This document shows positions 28,125-36,843 of a stretch of DNA of 64,000 nt, piece after piece (the stretch's first letter is position 1; every line of letters starts with the position of its first letter). The stretch lies in the NCBI GenBank assembly GCA_947177395.1, contig CAMWUI010000009.1, positions 1 to 64,000 on the forward strand. Reading direction: 5' to 3'. The translations under genes and the position numbers were made by a program. The notes below the pieces were generated by a model. That model worked only from the letters and a program-made list of their open reading frames with translations. It ran no database searches and had not been told where the DNA came from. The DNA is from an uncultured Paraprevotella sp. Lineage in GTDB: Bacteria > Bacteroidota > Bacteroidia > Bacteroidales > Bacteroidaceae.

Positions 28125-28132
28125 TACCTTTG
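28125..28132 (+). promoter_or_regulatory. Likely -7 box of argS
   Basis: TACCTTTG fits TAnnTTTG. It lies directly after the HU terminator, with a predicted start near 28139, 18 bases before the ATG. No TTTG at -33; that position falls inside the terminator stem. Confidence 0.5.
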
Positions 28133-28156
28133 CATAGTAAATACTTTATAACGGAC

Positions 28157-29956
28157 ATGAAGATAGAGAACTCCATCGTTTCGGCTGTCGTTGCCGGTGT
28201 TAAAACATTGTATGGTCAGGATGTACCGGAGAAAACGGTGCAGTTGCAGAAGACCAAGAAAGAGTTTGAAGGCCACTTGACGCTGGTCGTTTTCCCTTTT
28301 TTGAAAATATCGCGTAAGAAGCCGGAGGATACGGCTCAGGACCTGGGATGCTATCTGGAGAAGAACCTTCCGGCAGTGGTAGCCGGCTTTAATGTCATAA
28401 AGGGGTTCCTTAATCTGAAGATAACTTCGGCCGCCTGGACGGAACTGCTGGCTGATATTCATGCCGACGGGCAATACGGTTTTGTTCCTGTCACGGACGG
28501 GTCCCCGCTGGTGATGATTGAATATTCATCCCCGAATACGAACAAGCCCCTGCATCTGGGGCATGTGCGCAACAACCTGCTGGGATGGGCGCTGGCCAAT
28601 GTCATGGCGGCAAACGGCAACCGGGTGGTGAAGACCAACATCGTGAACGACCGCGGCATCCATATCTGCAAGAGCATGCTGGCCTGGCTGAAATACGGCA
28701 ACGGGGCTACGCCGGAGAGCACCGGCATCAAGGGAGATCATCTGATAGGTGATTATTATGTGGCCTTTGACAAGCATTACAAGGAGCAGATTGCCGGACT
28801 TGTGAGCCAGGGCATGAGCGAGGAAGAGGCCAAGAACGAGGCGCCTCTGATCAAAGAAGCCCGTGAGATGCTGGTGAAGTGGGAGCAGGGAGACCCGGAG
28901 GTGCGCGCCCTGTGGCATAAGATGAACGAATGGGTTTATGCCGGATTCGACGTCACGTATAAGGCCTTGGGCGTAAGTTTCGACAAGATATATTATGAGT
29001 CCGACACGTATCTCGAAGGTAAGGAGAAGGTCATGGAAGGCCTGGAGAAAGGCTTCTTCTTCCGCAAGGAAGACGGTTCGGTGTGGGCCGATCTGACGAA
29101 AGAAGGCCTGGACGAGAAACTGCTGTTGCGCTCGGACGGCACGTCCGTCTATATGACACAGGATATCGGTACGGCCAAACTGAGATTCCAGGATTTCCCC
29201 ATAGACAAGATGATTTATGTGGTGGGCAACGAACAGAACTACCATTTCCAGGTGCTTTCCATATTGCTCGACAAACTGGGCTTTGAATGGGGCAAGGATC
29301 TGGTACACTTCTCATACGGAATGGTGGAACTGCCCAACGGCAAGATGAAGAGCCGCGAAGGTACCGTTGTCGATGCGGACGAACTGGTGGCCGAGATGAT
29401 AGAGACGGCACGGAAGATGTCCGAGGACAAGATAAACAAACTGACAGACCTGACCGAGGAGGAAGCCGGCGAGATAGCCCGTGTCGTGGGACTGGGTGCC
29501 TTGAAATACTTCATCCTGAAGGTGGATGCCCGCAAGAACATGCTCTTCAATCCGGCCGAGAGTATAGACTTCAACGGCAACACGGGGTCCTTTATCCAGT
29601 ACACGTATGCCCGTATCCGTTCCATCCTGCGCAAGGCGGAAGAGGCCGGACTGCAGGTGCCGGAGCACTTGTCCGTAGCGGCGGAACTGAACGAGAAAGA
29701 GATTGCGCTGGTACAGATGCTGTCCGAGTTCGCTCTGGTTGTCAAGCAGGCCGGCAACGACTACAATCCCAGTTGTATAGCCAACTACTGTTATGATTTG
29801 GTGAAGGAATACAACCAGTTCTATCACGATTACAGCATCCTGCGCGAGGAAGACGCGGACAAGCGCCTGTTCCGGCTGGTTCTGTCTGCCAATGTGGGCA
29901 AGATTGTCCGTCTGGGCATGGGGCTGCTGGGCATCGAGATGCCGGAGAGGATGTAA
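28157..29956 (+). CDS. argS: Arginyl-tRNA synthetase
   Basis: The 599-residue class I synthetase charges tRNA-Arg. The N-terminal Add-1 domain spans about 1-115. The HIGH-type motif is 'PNTNKPLHLGHVRNN' (about 126-140), and the KMSKS-type motif is degenerate 'GKMKSREGTVVDADEL' (about 394-409), as is usual for ArgRS. The C-terminal anticodon-binding helical domain begins near 480 ('GSFIQYTYARIRSILRK'). The ATG at 28157 is chosen because an upstream in-frame extension would overlap the HU gene and its terminator. Confidence 0.97.
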   Translation: MKIENSIVSAVVAGVKTLYGQDVPEKTVQLQKTKKEFEGHLTLVVFPFLKISRKKPEDTAQDLGCYLEKNLPAVVAGFNVIKGFLNLKITSAAWTELLADIHADGQYGFVPVTDGSPLVMIEYSSPNTNKPLHLGHVRNNLLGWALANVMAANGNRVVKTNIVNDRGIHICKSMLAWLKYGNGATPESTGIKGDHLIGDYYVAFDKHYKEQIAGLVSQGMSEEEAKNEAPLIKEAREMLVKWEQGDPEVRALWHKMNEWVYAGFDVTYKALGVSFDKIYYESDTYLEGKEKVMEGLEKGFFFRKEDGSVWADLTKEGLDEKLLLRSDGTSVYMTQDIGTAKLRFQDFPIDKMIYVVGNEQNYHFQVLSILLDKLGFEWGKDLVHFSYGMVELPNGKMKSREGTVVDADELVAEMIETARKMSEDKINKLTDLTEEEAGEIARVVGLGALKYFILKVDARKNMLFNPAESIDFNGNTGSFIQYTYARIRSILRKAEEAGLQVPEHLSVAAELNEKEIALVQMLSEFALVVKQAGNDYNPSCIANYCYDLVKEYNQFYHDYSILREEDADKRLFRLVLSANVGKIVRLGMGLLGIEMPERM

Positions 29957-29973
29957 CGGCGGTTTGCCTGGAG

Positions 29974-30627
29974 ATGGGAAAACGGAAGTATTATGTCGTG
30001 TGGAACGGGGTCGAGCCCGGCATATATGAGGACTGGACAGCCTGTAAACTGCAGATAAACGGAGTGGACGGAGCGCTGTACAAGTCGTTCGACAGCCGGG
30101 AGGCGGCGGAGGAAGCCTATGCCTCCTCACCTTATATATATATAGGTAAGAATGCAGGGCGGGAAAAGCAGAAACCGGTGGCGCTGGCGGAGCGCGGAGA
30201 CAGCATTCTGTTGCTTCCTCCCGAAGTGCCGGCGGAGGCGCTGGCCGTGGATGCCGCCTGCAGCGGCAATCCCGGTCCGATGGAATACCGGGGTGTTTAC
30301 CTCCGTACGGGAGAGACGATTTTCCATTATGGCCCGGTCTACGGGACGAACAACATCGGGGAGTTTCTTGCCATTGTGCATGCGCTGGCGCTGATGGAGC
30401 AAAAGAAAGTGTATATGCCCGTTTTCTCCGACAGCCGCAATGCGCTTGCCTGGGTCAGGCAGAAACGTTGCAAGACGAAGCTGGAGCGGAATGCCCGTAC
30501 GGAAGAGCTGTATGCGATGATCGGGCGGGCGGAGAACTGGCTCAAGACACATAAGTGGACAACGCCCCTCTGCAAGTGGGAAACGGAACGCTGGGGAGAG
30601 ATACCGGCCGATTTCGGTCGGAAATGA
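29974..30627 (+). CDS. rnhA: Viroplasmin-domain ribonuclease H
   Basis: The 217-residue protein has an N-terminal viroplasmin/RNase HI hybrid-binding domain ('YYVVWNGVEPGIYEDW' and 'YKSFDSREAAEEAY', residues 6-50). The RNase H catalytic domain follows, with the acidic triad in 'AVDAACSGNPG' (Asp about 92), 'TNNIGEFLA' (Glu) and 'VFSDSRNAL' (Asp). The C-terminal 'IPADF' may supply the fourth acidic residue. It degrades RNA in RNA:DNA hybrids. It is 17 bases after argS and probably co-transcribed. Confidence 0.93.
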   Translation: MGKRKYYVVWNGVEPGIYEDWTACKLQINGVDGALYKSFDSREAAEEAYASSPYIYIGKNAGREKQKPVALAERGDSILLLPPEVPAEALAVDAACSGNPGPMEYRGVYLRTGETIFHYGPVYGTNNIGEFLAIVHALALMEQKKVYMPVFSDSRNALAWVRQKRCKTKLERNARTEELYAMIGRAENWLKTHKWTTPLCKWETERWGEIPADFGRK

Positions 30628-30720
30628 GAACGGGAGATAGCCGTAGTTCCGCCGGTAGCGGCGTGCCGCGGCGTGCTGAAGACTGTCCGTCGGGTATGAA
30701 TTAAAATAGATAAACGAGAT

Positions 30721-32553
30721 ATGAAGGAATTTTTGCAGGTGTTGAAGCGGTTTGCCATGCCGTATCGCAAATACTTGATAATGGCCATTGCGCTGAACCT
30801 CCTTTCGGCCGTGTTGAACATCTTTTCGTTCGCATCCCTGATGCCTATGCTCAATCTGCTCTTCGGAATGGATGCCCAGACCTATTCCTTTATGCCGTGG
30901 GACAGTGCCGGCTCACTGAAAGACATCGCCATCAACAATCTTTATTATTATGCGACGGAACTGATACGCAGTTTCGGTCCTTCGACGGCCTTGCTCTTCA
31001 TGGGACTTTTCCTGGCCGTATCCACGATGATGAAGACGGCCTGCTATTTCGCCTCCTCCGCCGTGATGATTCCTTTGCGCACGGGTATCGTGCGCGACAT
31101 CCGCATCCTTGTGTATGACAAGGTTATCCGCCTGCCGATGGCCTTCATGTCCGGCGAGCGGAAGGGAGACATCATCGCCCGCATGAGCGGTGATGTGTCG
31201 GAAGTGGAGAACTCCATCACCAGTTCGCTGGACATGCTTATCAAGAATCCGATACTCATTGTCATGTACTTCGCCACCCTGACGTATGTCAGCTGGCAGC
31301 TGACCCTGTTCACCCTGCTGGTGATTCCCGGCATGGGCTGGGTCATGGGCACCATAGGCCGCAAGCTGAAATCGCAGTCCCTCACCGCGCAGAACAAGTG
31401 GAGCGAGACGATGGCACAGCTGGACGAGACACTGGGCGGACTGCGCATCATCAAGGCTTTCATTGCGGAAGACAAGATGAGCGAGCGTTTCAAGGTATGC
31501 TGCAACGAGTTCCGCGATGCCTGCAACAAGGTGGCCACCCGTCAGGCCTCGGCCCATCCGGTCAGCGAGTTCCTGGGCACGTGTGTCATCGTTCTGGTGC
31601 TGTGGTTCGGCGGAACGCTGATATTCTCGGACAACTCTCCGATAGACGCTCCCACGTTCATTTTCTATTTAGTCATTCTCTACAGTGTCATCAATCCGCT
31701 GAAGGAATTCTCCAAAGCCGGATATAATATACCCAGGGGACTGGCTTCCATGGAGCGTATCGACAAGATACTGAAGGCAGACAACCCCATCAAGGAGCCG
31801 GCCCATCCCAGACCTCTGAAGACGCTGGGGGACGAGATCGAGTTCCGCAACGTGACATTCGGATACAGCGATACCCGTACGGTGCTGAAGGATATCAGCA
31901 TGAAGGTAAAGAAAGGCCAGACCGTGGCTTTGGTAGGCCAGTCCGGTTCGGGCAAGTCCACGCTGGTGGACCTGTTGCCGCGTTACCACGACGTGAAAAA
32001 CGGAGAAATCTGTATAGACGGCCACAACGTGAAGGAATACAGCGTGAAGAGCCTGCGTTCCATCATCGGGAACGTCAACCAGGAAGCCATCCTCTTCAAC
32101 GACACCTTCTTCAACAACATTGCGTTCGGAGTCGAGGACGCCACGATGGAACAGGTGGTGGAGGCCGCTAAGATTGCCAATGCGCACGAATTCATCATGG
32201 ACAGCGAACTGGGCTACGAGACCCGTATCGGCGACCGCGGATGCCGCCTGTCGGGCGGACAGCGCCAACGTATCAGCATCGCCCGTGCCATACTGAAAAA
32301 CCCTCCCATCCTGATACTCGACGAAGCTACGTCCGCTCTCGATACGGAGTCCGAGCGATTGGTACAGGAGGCTCTGGAACGCCTGATGAAGTCCCGTACC
32401 ACCATCGCCATCGCCCACCGTCTGTCCACCATCAGGAATGCCGACGAGATTTGTGTCATGCACGAAGGAGAGATTGTGGAGCGCGGCACGCATGAGTCCC
32501 TGATAGCCCAGAACGGGTATTACAAACACCTCCACGACATGCAGAAACTCTGA
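30721..32553 (+). CDS. ABC transporter, MsbA-like fused permease/ATPase
   Basis: The 610-residue half-transporter has six membrane helices (about 15-330) and an ABC domain. Walker A is 'VGQSGSGKSTLVDL' (about 404-417), the signature is 'LSGGQRQRISIARA' (about 510), and Walker B is 'ILILDEATSALD' (about 530). The layout matches lipid A/lipid-linked exporters such as MsbA, but other type IV exporters look the same. It is followed one base later by the LTA-synthase-like gene, so a link to envelope lipid export or decoration is likely. Confidence 0.92.
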   Translation: MKEFLQVLKRFAMPYRKYLIMAIALNLLSAVLNIFSFASLMPMLNLLFGMDAQTYSFMPWDSAGSLKDIAINNLYYYATELIRSFGPSTALLFMGLFLAVSTMMKTACYFASSAVMIPLRTGIVRDIRILVYDKVIRLPMAFMSGERKGDIIARMSGDVSEVENSITSSLDMLIKNPILIVMYFATLTYVSWQLTLFTLLVIPGMGWVMGTIGRKLKSQSLTAQNKWSETMAQLDETLGGLRIIKAFIAEDKMSERFKVCCNEFRDACNKVATRQASAHPVSEFLGTCVIVLVLWFGGTLIFSDNSPIDAPTFIFYLVILYSVINPLKEFSKAGYNIPRGLASMERIDKILKADNPIKEPAHPRPLKTLGDEIEFRNVTFGYSDTRTVLKDISMKVKKGQTVALVGQSGSGKSTLVDLLPRYHDVKNGEICIDGHNVKEYSVKSLRSIIGNVNQEAILFNDTFFNNIAFGVEDATMEQVVEAAKIANAHEFIMDSELGYETRIGDRGCRLSGGQRQRISIARAILKNPPILILDEATSALDTESERLVQEALERLMKSRTTIAIAHRLSTIRNADEICVMHEGEIVERGTHESLIAQNGYYKHLHDMQKL

Positions 32554-32554
32554 T

Positions 32555-34408
32555 ATGAGAGCCCGCCTGTCTCTCCTGCTGAAGCTTTTCGGCCTGTGGC
32601 TGTTGTTCTTCACGTTGCAGAAGCCGCTGTTCATGCTCTACAACCGTAGCGAAGCCGCGCCGGGTGCCGGTTTCTTTTTCGGCGACGTGTGCGACGTGCT
32701 CTGGAACGGGCTTTCCATGGATGTCTCCACGACATGCTATTTGCTTGCCATACCTTTCCTCTGGCTGTGGGCGACGCTGTTCTTTCCCCGTCTGTCCGCC
32801 CGGCGCTGGCTGCTCCCGTATGCCGGTCTGGTGGCCGTGGCGCTTTCAGTCATAGCCGTGGTCGACACATCGCTTTATTCCTTCTGGAAGTTCAAACTGG
32901 ACGCTACGGTATTCGCTTACATCGATTCGCCCCGGCAGGCATTGGCCAGTGTGTCCGCGGGCTTTGTCGCGGTGCGGGTGCTGGCGGTCATGTTCCTGTC
33001 GGCTTTGCTCATCCTCCTTTCCGTCCGTCTCCTGCCCCGCTGTCCGTTTGCCCGTCTCTCCTCCCGCAAGCGTCTGTTGGCCGGCCATGCAGTCTTTCTC
33101 CTGACGGGCGGCCTCATGTTCCTGCTCATCCGCGGCGGCGTGCGCGAGTCCACGATGAACGTCGGGCATGCTTATTACTGCGATAACCCCTTTCTGAACC
33201 ATTCGGCCGTCAATCCGGCTTTCAGCCTGCTCTCTTCAAGCCTCAAGTCGGACGACTTCGCCTCCCGCTTCGATTATCTCGACGAAGCGACACGGGCTTC
33301 CGTTTATGCCGGACTTTATCCCAGTACGGAAGACGTGGCGGACACTTTGCTGACCACCTCGCGCCCCAATGTGCTCCTGCTCATACTGGAGGGATATGGC
33401 GGCGTGTTCATCGATGCCTTGGGAGGAGACCCCGCCGTGTCGCCCTGCATCAACGCCCTGATTCGGGAAAGCGTTTTCTTCGACCGTTGCTATGCCAATA
33501 GTTTCCGCACGGACCGCGGCGTGCTGAGTACGCTGAGCGGGCATATCAGTTATCCCACGGTGACACTGATGAAGATTCCGGCCAAGAGCGCCGTTCTCCC
33601 TTCCCTGGCCCGTACGCTCAACCGTGTCGGTTATGAGTCGGACTTTCTGTACGGCGGCGATGTGAACTTTACGAACATGAAGAGTTATCTCCACGGCATG
33701 GGTTACGCCCGTGTGTACGGCGACAAAGACTTCACGCCGGCGGAGCGGAACACGAGCGAATGGGGTGCCAACGACAGCATCACGCTGGCCCGCCTGTATG
33801 AGATGCTTGTCCGCCGGCCGGCGGATAAGCCGTGGCACACGGCTTATCTCTCTTTGAGTAGTCACGAACCTTTCGACGTGCCTTACCGGCGGCTGGACGA
33901 GCCCCGGAAAAACGCTTTCGCCTATACCGACCGTTGCGTGGGAGACTTCATCCGCAGGCTGCGGCAGACGCCGGTCTGGGACAATCTTCTGCTGGTCTGT
34001 CTGCCCGACCACAGTTTCCTGTACGACATGTCGTACTCCGACCCCCGTTTCTACCATATCCCCATGTTCTGGACCGGAGGAGCCGTCCGTTCGCCCCGGC
34101 TTGTCCACACAATCATGACCCAGAGCGACATGGCCGCGACGGTGCTGGGCCAACTGGGTCTGCCGCATGCGGACTTCCCTTATAGCCGCAATGTCTTCTC
34201 CCGCCGTTACACCTATCCTTTTGCCTACAGCACGTTTGGCGGCGGTTTCCTGTTTGCCGATTCCACCGGTGTGACGGTGTTCGACAACGTGTCGCAACAA
34301 CCTCTCACCGAGAGCCCCTCCGCCAGTGCCGACCGCCTCTTGCGCGGGAAAGCCATCCTACAGACCTCCTACGATGCTTTGGAGTCCATGCATTCGTTTG
34401 GTGATTGA
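32555..34408 (+). CDS. LTA synthase family / alkaline-phosphatase-superfamily membrane sulfatase-like protein
   Basis: The 617-residue protein has five N-terminal membrane helices (about 1-200) and a periplasmic sulfatase-fold domain. 'NVLLLILEGYGG' (about 270, metal-binding Glu) is followed by 'SFRTDRGVLSTLSG' (about 316-329), whose Thr is the likely nucleophile. 'LSLSSHEPFDVP' (about 430) and 'LPDHSFLYD' (about 485, metal-binding Asp/His) complete the site. Gram-negative members transfer phosphoglycerol or phosphoethanolamine to glycans or lipids. Bacteroidetes lack LTA, so the acceptor is unknown. It starts one base after the exporter stop codon. Confidence 0.9.
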   Translation: MRARLSLLLKLFGLWLLFFTLQKPLFMLYNRSEAAPGAGFFFGDVCDVLWNGLSMDVSTTCYLLAIPFLWLWATLFFPRLSARRWLLPYAGLVAVALSVIAVVDTSLYSFWKFKLDATVFAYIDSPRQALASVSAGFVAVRVLAVMFLSALLILLSVRLLPRCPFARLSSRKRLLAGHAVFLLTGGLMFLLIRGGVRESTMNVGHAYYCDNPFLNHSAVNPAFSLLSSSLKSDDFASRFDYLDEATRASVYAGLYPSTEDVADTLLTTSRPNVLLLILEGYGGVFIDALGGDPAVSPCINALIRESVFFDRCYANSFRTDRGVLSTLSGHISYPTVTLMKIPAKSAVLPSLARTLNRVGYESDFLYGGDVNFTNMKSYLHGMGYARVYGDKDFTPAERNTSEWGANDSITLARLYEMLVRRPADKPWHTAYLSLSSHEPFDVPYRRLDEPRKNAFAYTDRCVGDFIRRLRQTPVWDNLLLVCLPDHSFLYDMSYSDPRFYHIPMFWTGGAVRSPRLVHTIMTQSDMAATVLGQLGLPHADFPYSRNVFSRRYTYPFAYSTFGGGFLFADSTGVTVFDNVSQQPLTESPSASADRLLRGKAILQTSYDALESMHSFGD

Positions 34409-34520
34409 TTCATTATTTTTTCTTTGTTGTAAGGCAACTGTCAGGCCTGTTGTGTGTGGCAGAATGCGGGATTACTTTATTTTTCATAAATCATACTGTA
34501 CGTTTATCTGATTGCAAAAT

Positions 34521-34681
34521 ATGCTGGACACTTTGTACAATGCCTGCTGGACAGTCTGTACACTAACTGTTGTACAACTTGTACAATGCCTATTGTACGG
34601 AGTGTACAATAACTGTTGTACGACTTGTACACTAACTATTGTACTGTCTGTACACCATCTGTTGTACTGTTGCAGCAACAG
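34521..34681. repeat. Array of seven 23-bp repeats, most containing the palindrome TTGTAC-N5-GTACAA
   Basis: Seven units lie head to tail without gaps, starting at 34521, 34544, 34567, 34590, 34613, 34636 and 34659. The units begin CTGTTGTAC or CTATTGTAC (units 3-7, alternating) or carry the variant GCTGGAC (units 1-2). The second half is TGTACAatgc, TGTACACTAA or similar. Unit 3 has the full palindrome TTGTACAACTTGTACAA. Unit 7 ends instead in GTTGCAGCAAC. The array ends 26 bases before the -33 box of the glycosyltransferase operon promoter. It accounts for much of the gene-free stretch 34409-34842; I see nothing definite in 34409-34520. Confidence 0.92.
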
Positions 34682-34707
34682 AAAGTGCAAACAAAAAGGA
34701 TATACTT

Positions 34708-34741
34708 TTTGCTCCTCTTTAGATTCGTTTTTATATCTTTG
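34708..34741 (+). promoter_or_regulatory. Promoter of the glycosyltransferase operon (TTTG-N22-TATCTTTG)
   Basis: TTTG at 34708-34711 and TATCTTTG at 34734-34741 match the Bacteroidetes boxes. The 22-base spacing is slightly long. The predicted start near 34748 gives a leader of about 95 bases. Confidence 0.65.
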
Positions 34742-34751
34742 CGGAATAGTT

Positions 34752-34835
34752 ATGGCGGGATATGTATGGATGGAGAGTGTGTGCTTTGTAAGGATTTGTA
34801 TGATGCTTTCCCGTAATATCTGGTGTGATAAATGA
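34752..34835 (+). CDS. Possible 27-codon leader ORF ahead of the glycosyltransferase operon
   Basis: An ATG (34752) four bases after the predicted transcription start opens a 27-codon frame ('MAGYVWMESVCFVRICMMLS' followed by seven residues), ending at the TGA 34833-34835. That is 7 bases before the ATG of the first glycosyltransferase. The position would allow coupling or attenuation. There is no homology I recognise and the codon usage is undistinguished, so this may be chance. Confidence 0.2.
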   Translation: MAGYVWMESVCFVRICMMLSRNIWCDK

Positions 34836-34842
34836 AAAACTG

Positions 34843-36000
34843 ATGAATATTATCTCGAAAATAAAAGATTGGAACCATAAAAGACTGGAGAGGCGCAACG
34901 AGCGGAAGAGGCAGAAAACTTTGTCTTATGTGTCCGAAGTCAGTCCGGATGCTCCCTATGTGTTTGTTTCTTACATACCGCGTGTCTTTTATTTAAAAGA
35001 CCCGAAAGAATTGCTGTGGCATCAGAACATGCGGGAACAGATGGTGATGGTGAAAGTGTTGAATGAACTGGGATACAACGTATATGTGTCTGACTATCTT
35101 GATGGGACGGTGCCTGCAGGATTGAACTGTAAGGCAGTGTTCGGAATATTTCCACTGTTGGATAAGGCCATGGAACAATATCCGCATGCGTTGAAGATAT
35201 ATTATGGCACTACGGCTTATTGGCAGCATCAGGAGCGCATGACAATAGAGCGCACGGATGCGTTCAACCGCAAGCATGGGGCGGAGATGCCCTATGAACG
35301 CTTGCCAGAACATTCGGATGGTGAACAGAAGTCTGACTTTATACTACAAATAGGAAGCCGTTATACAATAGATACTTATCCTGAAGCGTTGCGTTCCAAA
35401 ATAACACTGATTCATCAGTCTACTACGGTGGAAACGTTGTCGCTTTCCACGCCGGCTTCCCGGCGGACAGATTATATCTGGTTCGGTTCCAGCGGCAATG
35501 TATTGAAAGGGCTGGACTTAGTGTTCGATTATTTTATCAGTCATTCGTCGCTGACGTTGCACGTGGTTGGCGGTCCGTTTCTGGAGGAGTTTCTCGCGGC
35601 TTATGGAAGCAAGCTGACTTCCAATATTCGCATTCACGGTTGGATGGATGTCTGGTCATCGGAATTCCAGTCCGTTGTATCGAAATGTGCGTTCATGGTC
35701 TTTCCTTCCTGTTCGGAGGGATGCCCCGGTGGAGTATTGGCGATGATGAAATTGGGGGTAATTCCAATAGTATCTCCTTATGCGGCATTTGACGGGATAG
35801 AGCATTTTGGTTATGTGATGTCTGGGCTGGATGATGAGTCAATGGAAAAAGGCATCGACTGGGCGCAATCTTTGACTGCGGAAGAAAAAGACAGACTTAG
35901 TGAAGCCGGTAGCCGTTTTGTGGCTGATACATTTAATCTGGCTGTATATGAAGAGGAACTTCGGCGCTATTTTTCAGGTGTATTGCCGAAAGTAAAGTAA
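34843..36000 (+). CDS. Glycosyltransferase (GT1/GT4-like)
   Basis: The 385-residue protein has a Rossmann-like N-terminal half with 'MVMVKVLNELGYNVYVSDYL' (about 65-84). The C-terminal half contains 'WFGSSGNVLKGLDLVFDYF' (about 210) and 'VFPSCSEGCPGGVLAMMKLG' (about 285-304). The latter is the acidic nucleotide-sugar motif region of GT4-type enzymes, here E-G-x-P-G-G. It is the first gene of the plus-strand operon. An in-frame GTG at 34825 is a less likely start. Donor and acceptor cannot be told from the sequence. Confidence 0.82.
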   Translation: MNIISKIKDWNHKRLERRNERKRQKTLSYVSEVSPDAPYVFVSYIPRVFYLKDPKELLWHQNMREQMVMVKVLNELGYNVYVSDYLDGTVPAGLNCKAVFGIFPLLDKAMEQYPHALKIYYGTTAYWQHQERMTIERTDAFNRKHGAEMPYERLPEHSDGEQKSDFILQIGSRYTIDTYPEALRSKITLIHQSTTVETLSLSTPASRRTDYIWFGSSGNVLKGLDLVFDYFISHSSLTLHVVGGPFLEEFLAAYGSKLTSNIRIHGWMDVWSSEFQSVVSKCAFMVFPSCSEGCPGGVLAMMKLGVIPIVSPYAAFDGIEHFGYVMSGLDDESMEKGIDWAQSLTAEEKDRLSEAGSRFVADTFNLAVYEEELRRYFSGVLPKVK

Positions 36001-36018
36001 CAATAAAGGCGGGGGCGT

Positions 36019-36831
36019 ATGAAACTATCTATTATAACTATCAACAGAAACAATGCGGAGGGACTGAGGCGAACCATCCGTTCCGTGGTCGGTCAGACTT
36101 GCAGAGACTTTGAATATATTGTCATTGACGGTGCGTCCGACGACGGCAGTAAAGATGTGATAACAGAAAACCAGGAGGCCATCGCTTATTGGGTGAGCGA
36201 GCCGGACAAGGGTGTCTATAATGCCATGAACAAGGGAGTGGCACAGGCTCATGGCGACTATTGCTTGTTTATCAATTCGGGTGACGAGCTGGCGGACGAC
36301 AAAGTGGTCGGGCGGGTACTTCCATTGTTGCAAGGAGTGGATTTCTATGCGGGCGATACGATAGTGGATTATGAAAAGAAGCGTAGCGTGATGAAGTCAC
36401 CGTATACGATGACGCTGGATTTCATTCTGCGTCGTTCCGTGTCGCATCCGGCCACGTTCACTCGAACCGAGGTGTTGAGGGCTCGTCCGTATAATGAAAG
36501 GAATAGGATTGTTTCGGATTGGGAATGTCTGTTTTACGAATGGATATTCGGGAACAGAAGTTATGAGAGGATAAATCTGGTAGTATCTGTTTTTTATAAC
36601 AACGGGATTTCTGCAACAGAGCCGGAGCAAGTTGCGGAAGAACGTAAACGGACGATAGATAGATGGATGAAGCCACAGGTTCAGAGCTTGATGGCGGATT
36701 CTTCGGAACTGGATTTGAAGATAAAAATGGCACTGCATAAGCACCCGGTGGAGAGAGACTGGAAAATATTGCGGAACAGTGTGAAATGGCTTTTCAAGGA
36801 CTTGTGGAACTGCTTTCGGAAACGAGGATAA
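36019..36831 (+). CDS. Glycosyltransferase family 2
   Basis: The 270-residue GT-A enzyme has 'LSIITINRNNAEGLRRTIRS' at the N-terminus and 'YIVIDGASDDGSKDVI' (about 34-49). 'EPDKGVYNAMNKGVAQAHGD' (about 66-85) and 'FINSGDEL' follow, the last acting as the DXD equivalent. This EPDxGxYxAMNKG subgroup is common in surface-polysaccharide loci. It closely resembles the next gene, so the pair probably arose by duplication. It is 18 bases after the previous gene. Confidence 0.92.
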   Translation: MKLSIITINRNNAEGLRRTIRSVVGQTCRDFEYIVIDGASDDGSKDVITENQEAIAYWVSEPDKGVYNAMNKGVAQAHGDYCLFINSGDELADDKVVGRVLPLLQGVDFYAGDTIVDYEKKRSVMKSPYTMTLDFILRRSVSHPATFTRTEVLRARPYNERNRIVSDWECLFYEWIFGNRSYERINLVVSVFYNNGISATEPEQVAEERKRTIDRWMKPQVQSLMADSSELDLKIKMALHKHPVERDWKILRNSVKWLFKDLWNCFRKRG

Positions 36832-36843
36832 GAACAGAAAAAG

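Noticed and set aside
31669-32634. Minus-strand open frame (321 codons) within the ABC exporter gene
   Set aside because: It is antisense to the ATPase domain with intact Walker motifs, and has no domain of its own.
34484-34835. Cys/Thr/Tyr-rich open frames on both strands over the 23-bp array
   Set aside because: The composition simply follows the repeats (TTGTAC/GTACAA); there is no conserved start and no domain.
34409-34842. Invertible promoter of the Bacteroides capsule type
   Set aside because: No pair of inverted repeats flanks the promoter at 34708-34741, and the repeats present are direct tandem units on one side only.
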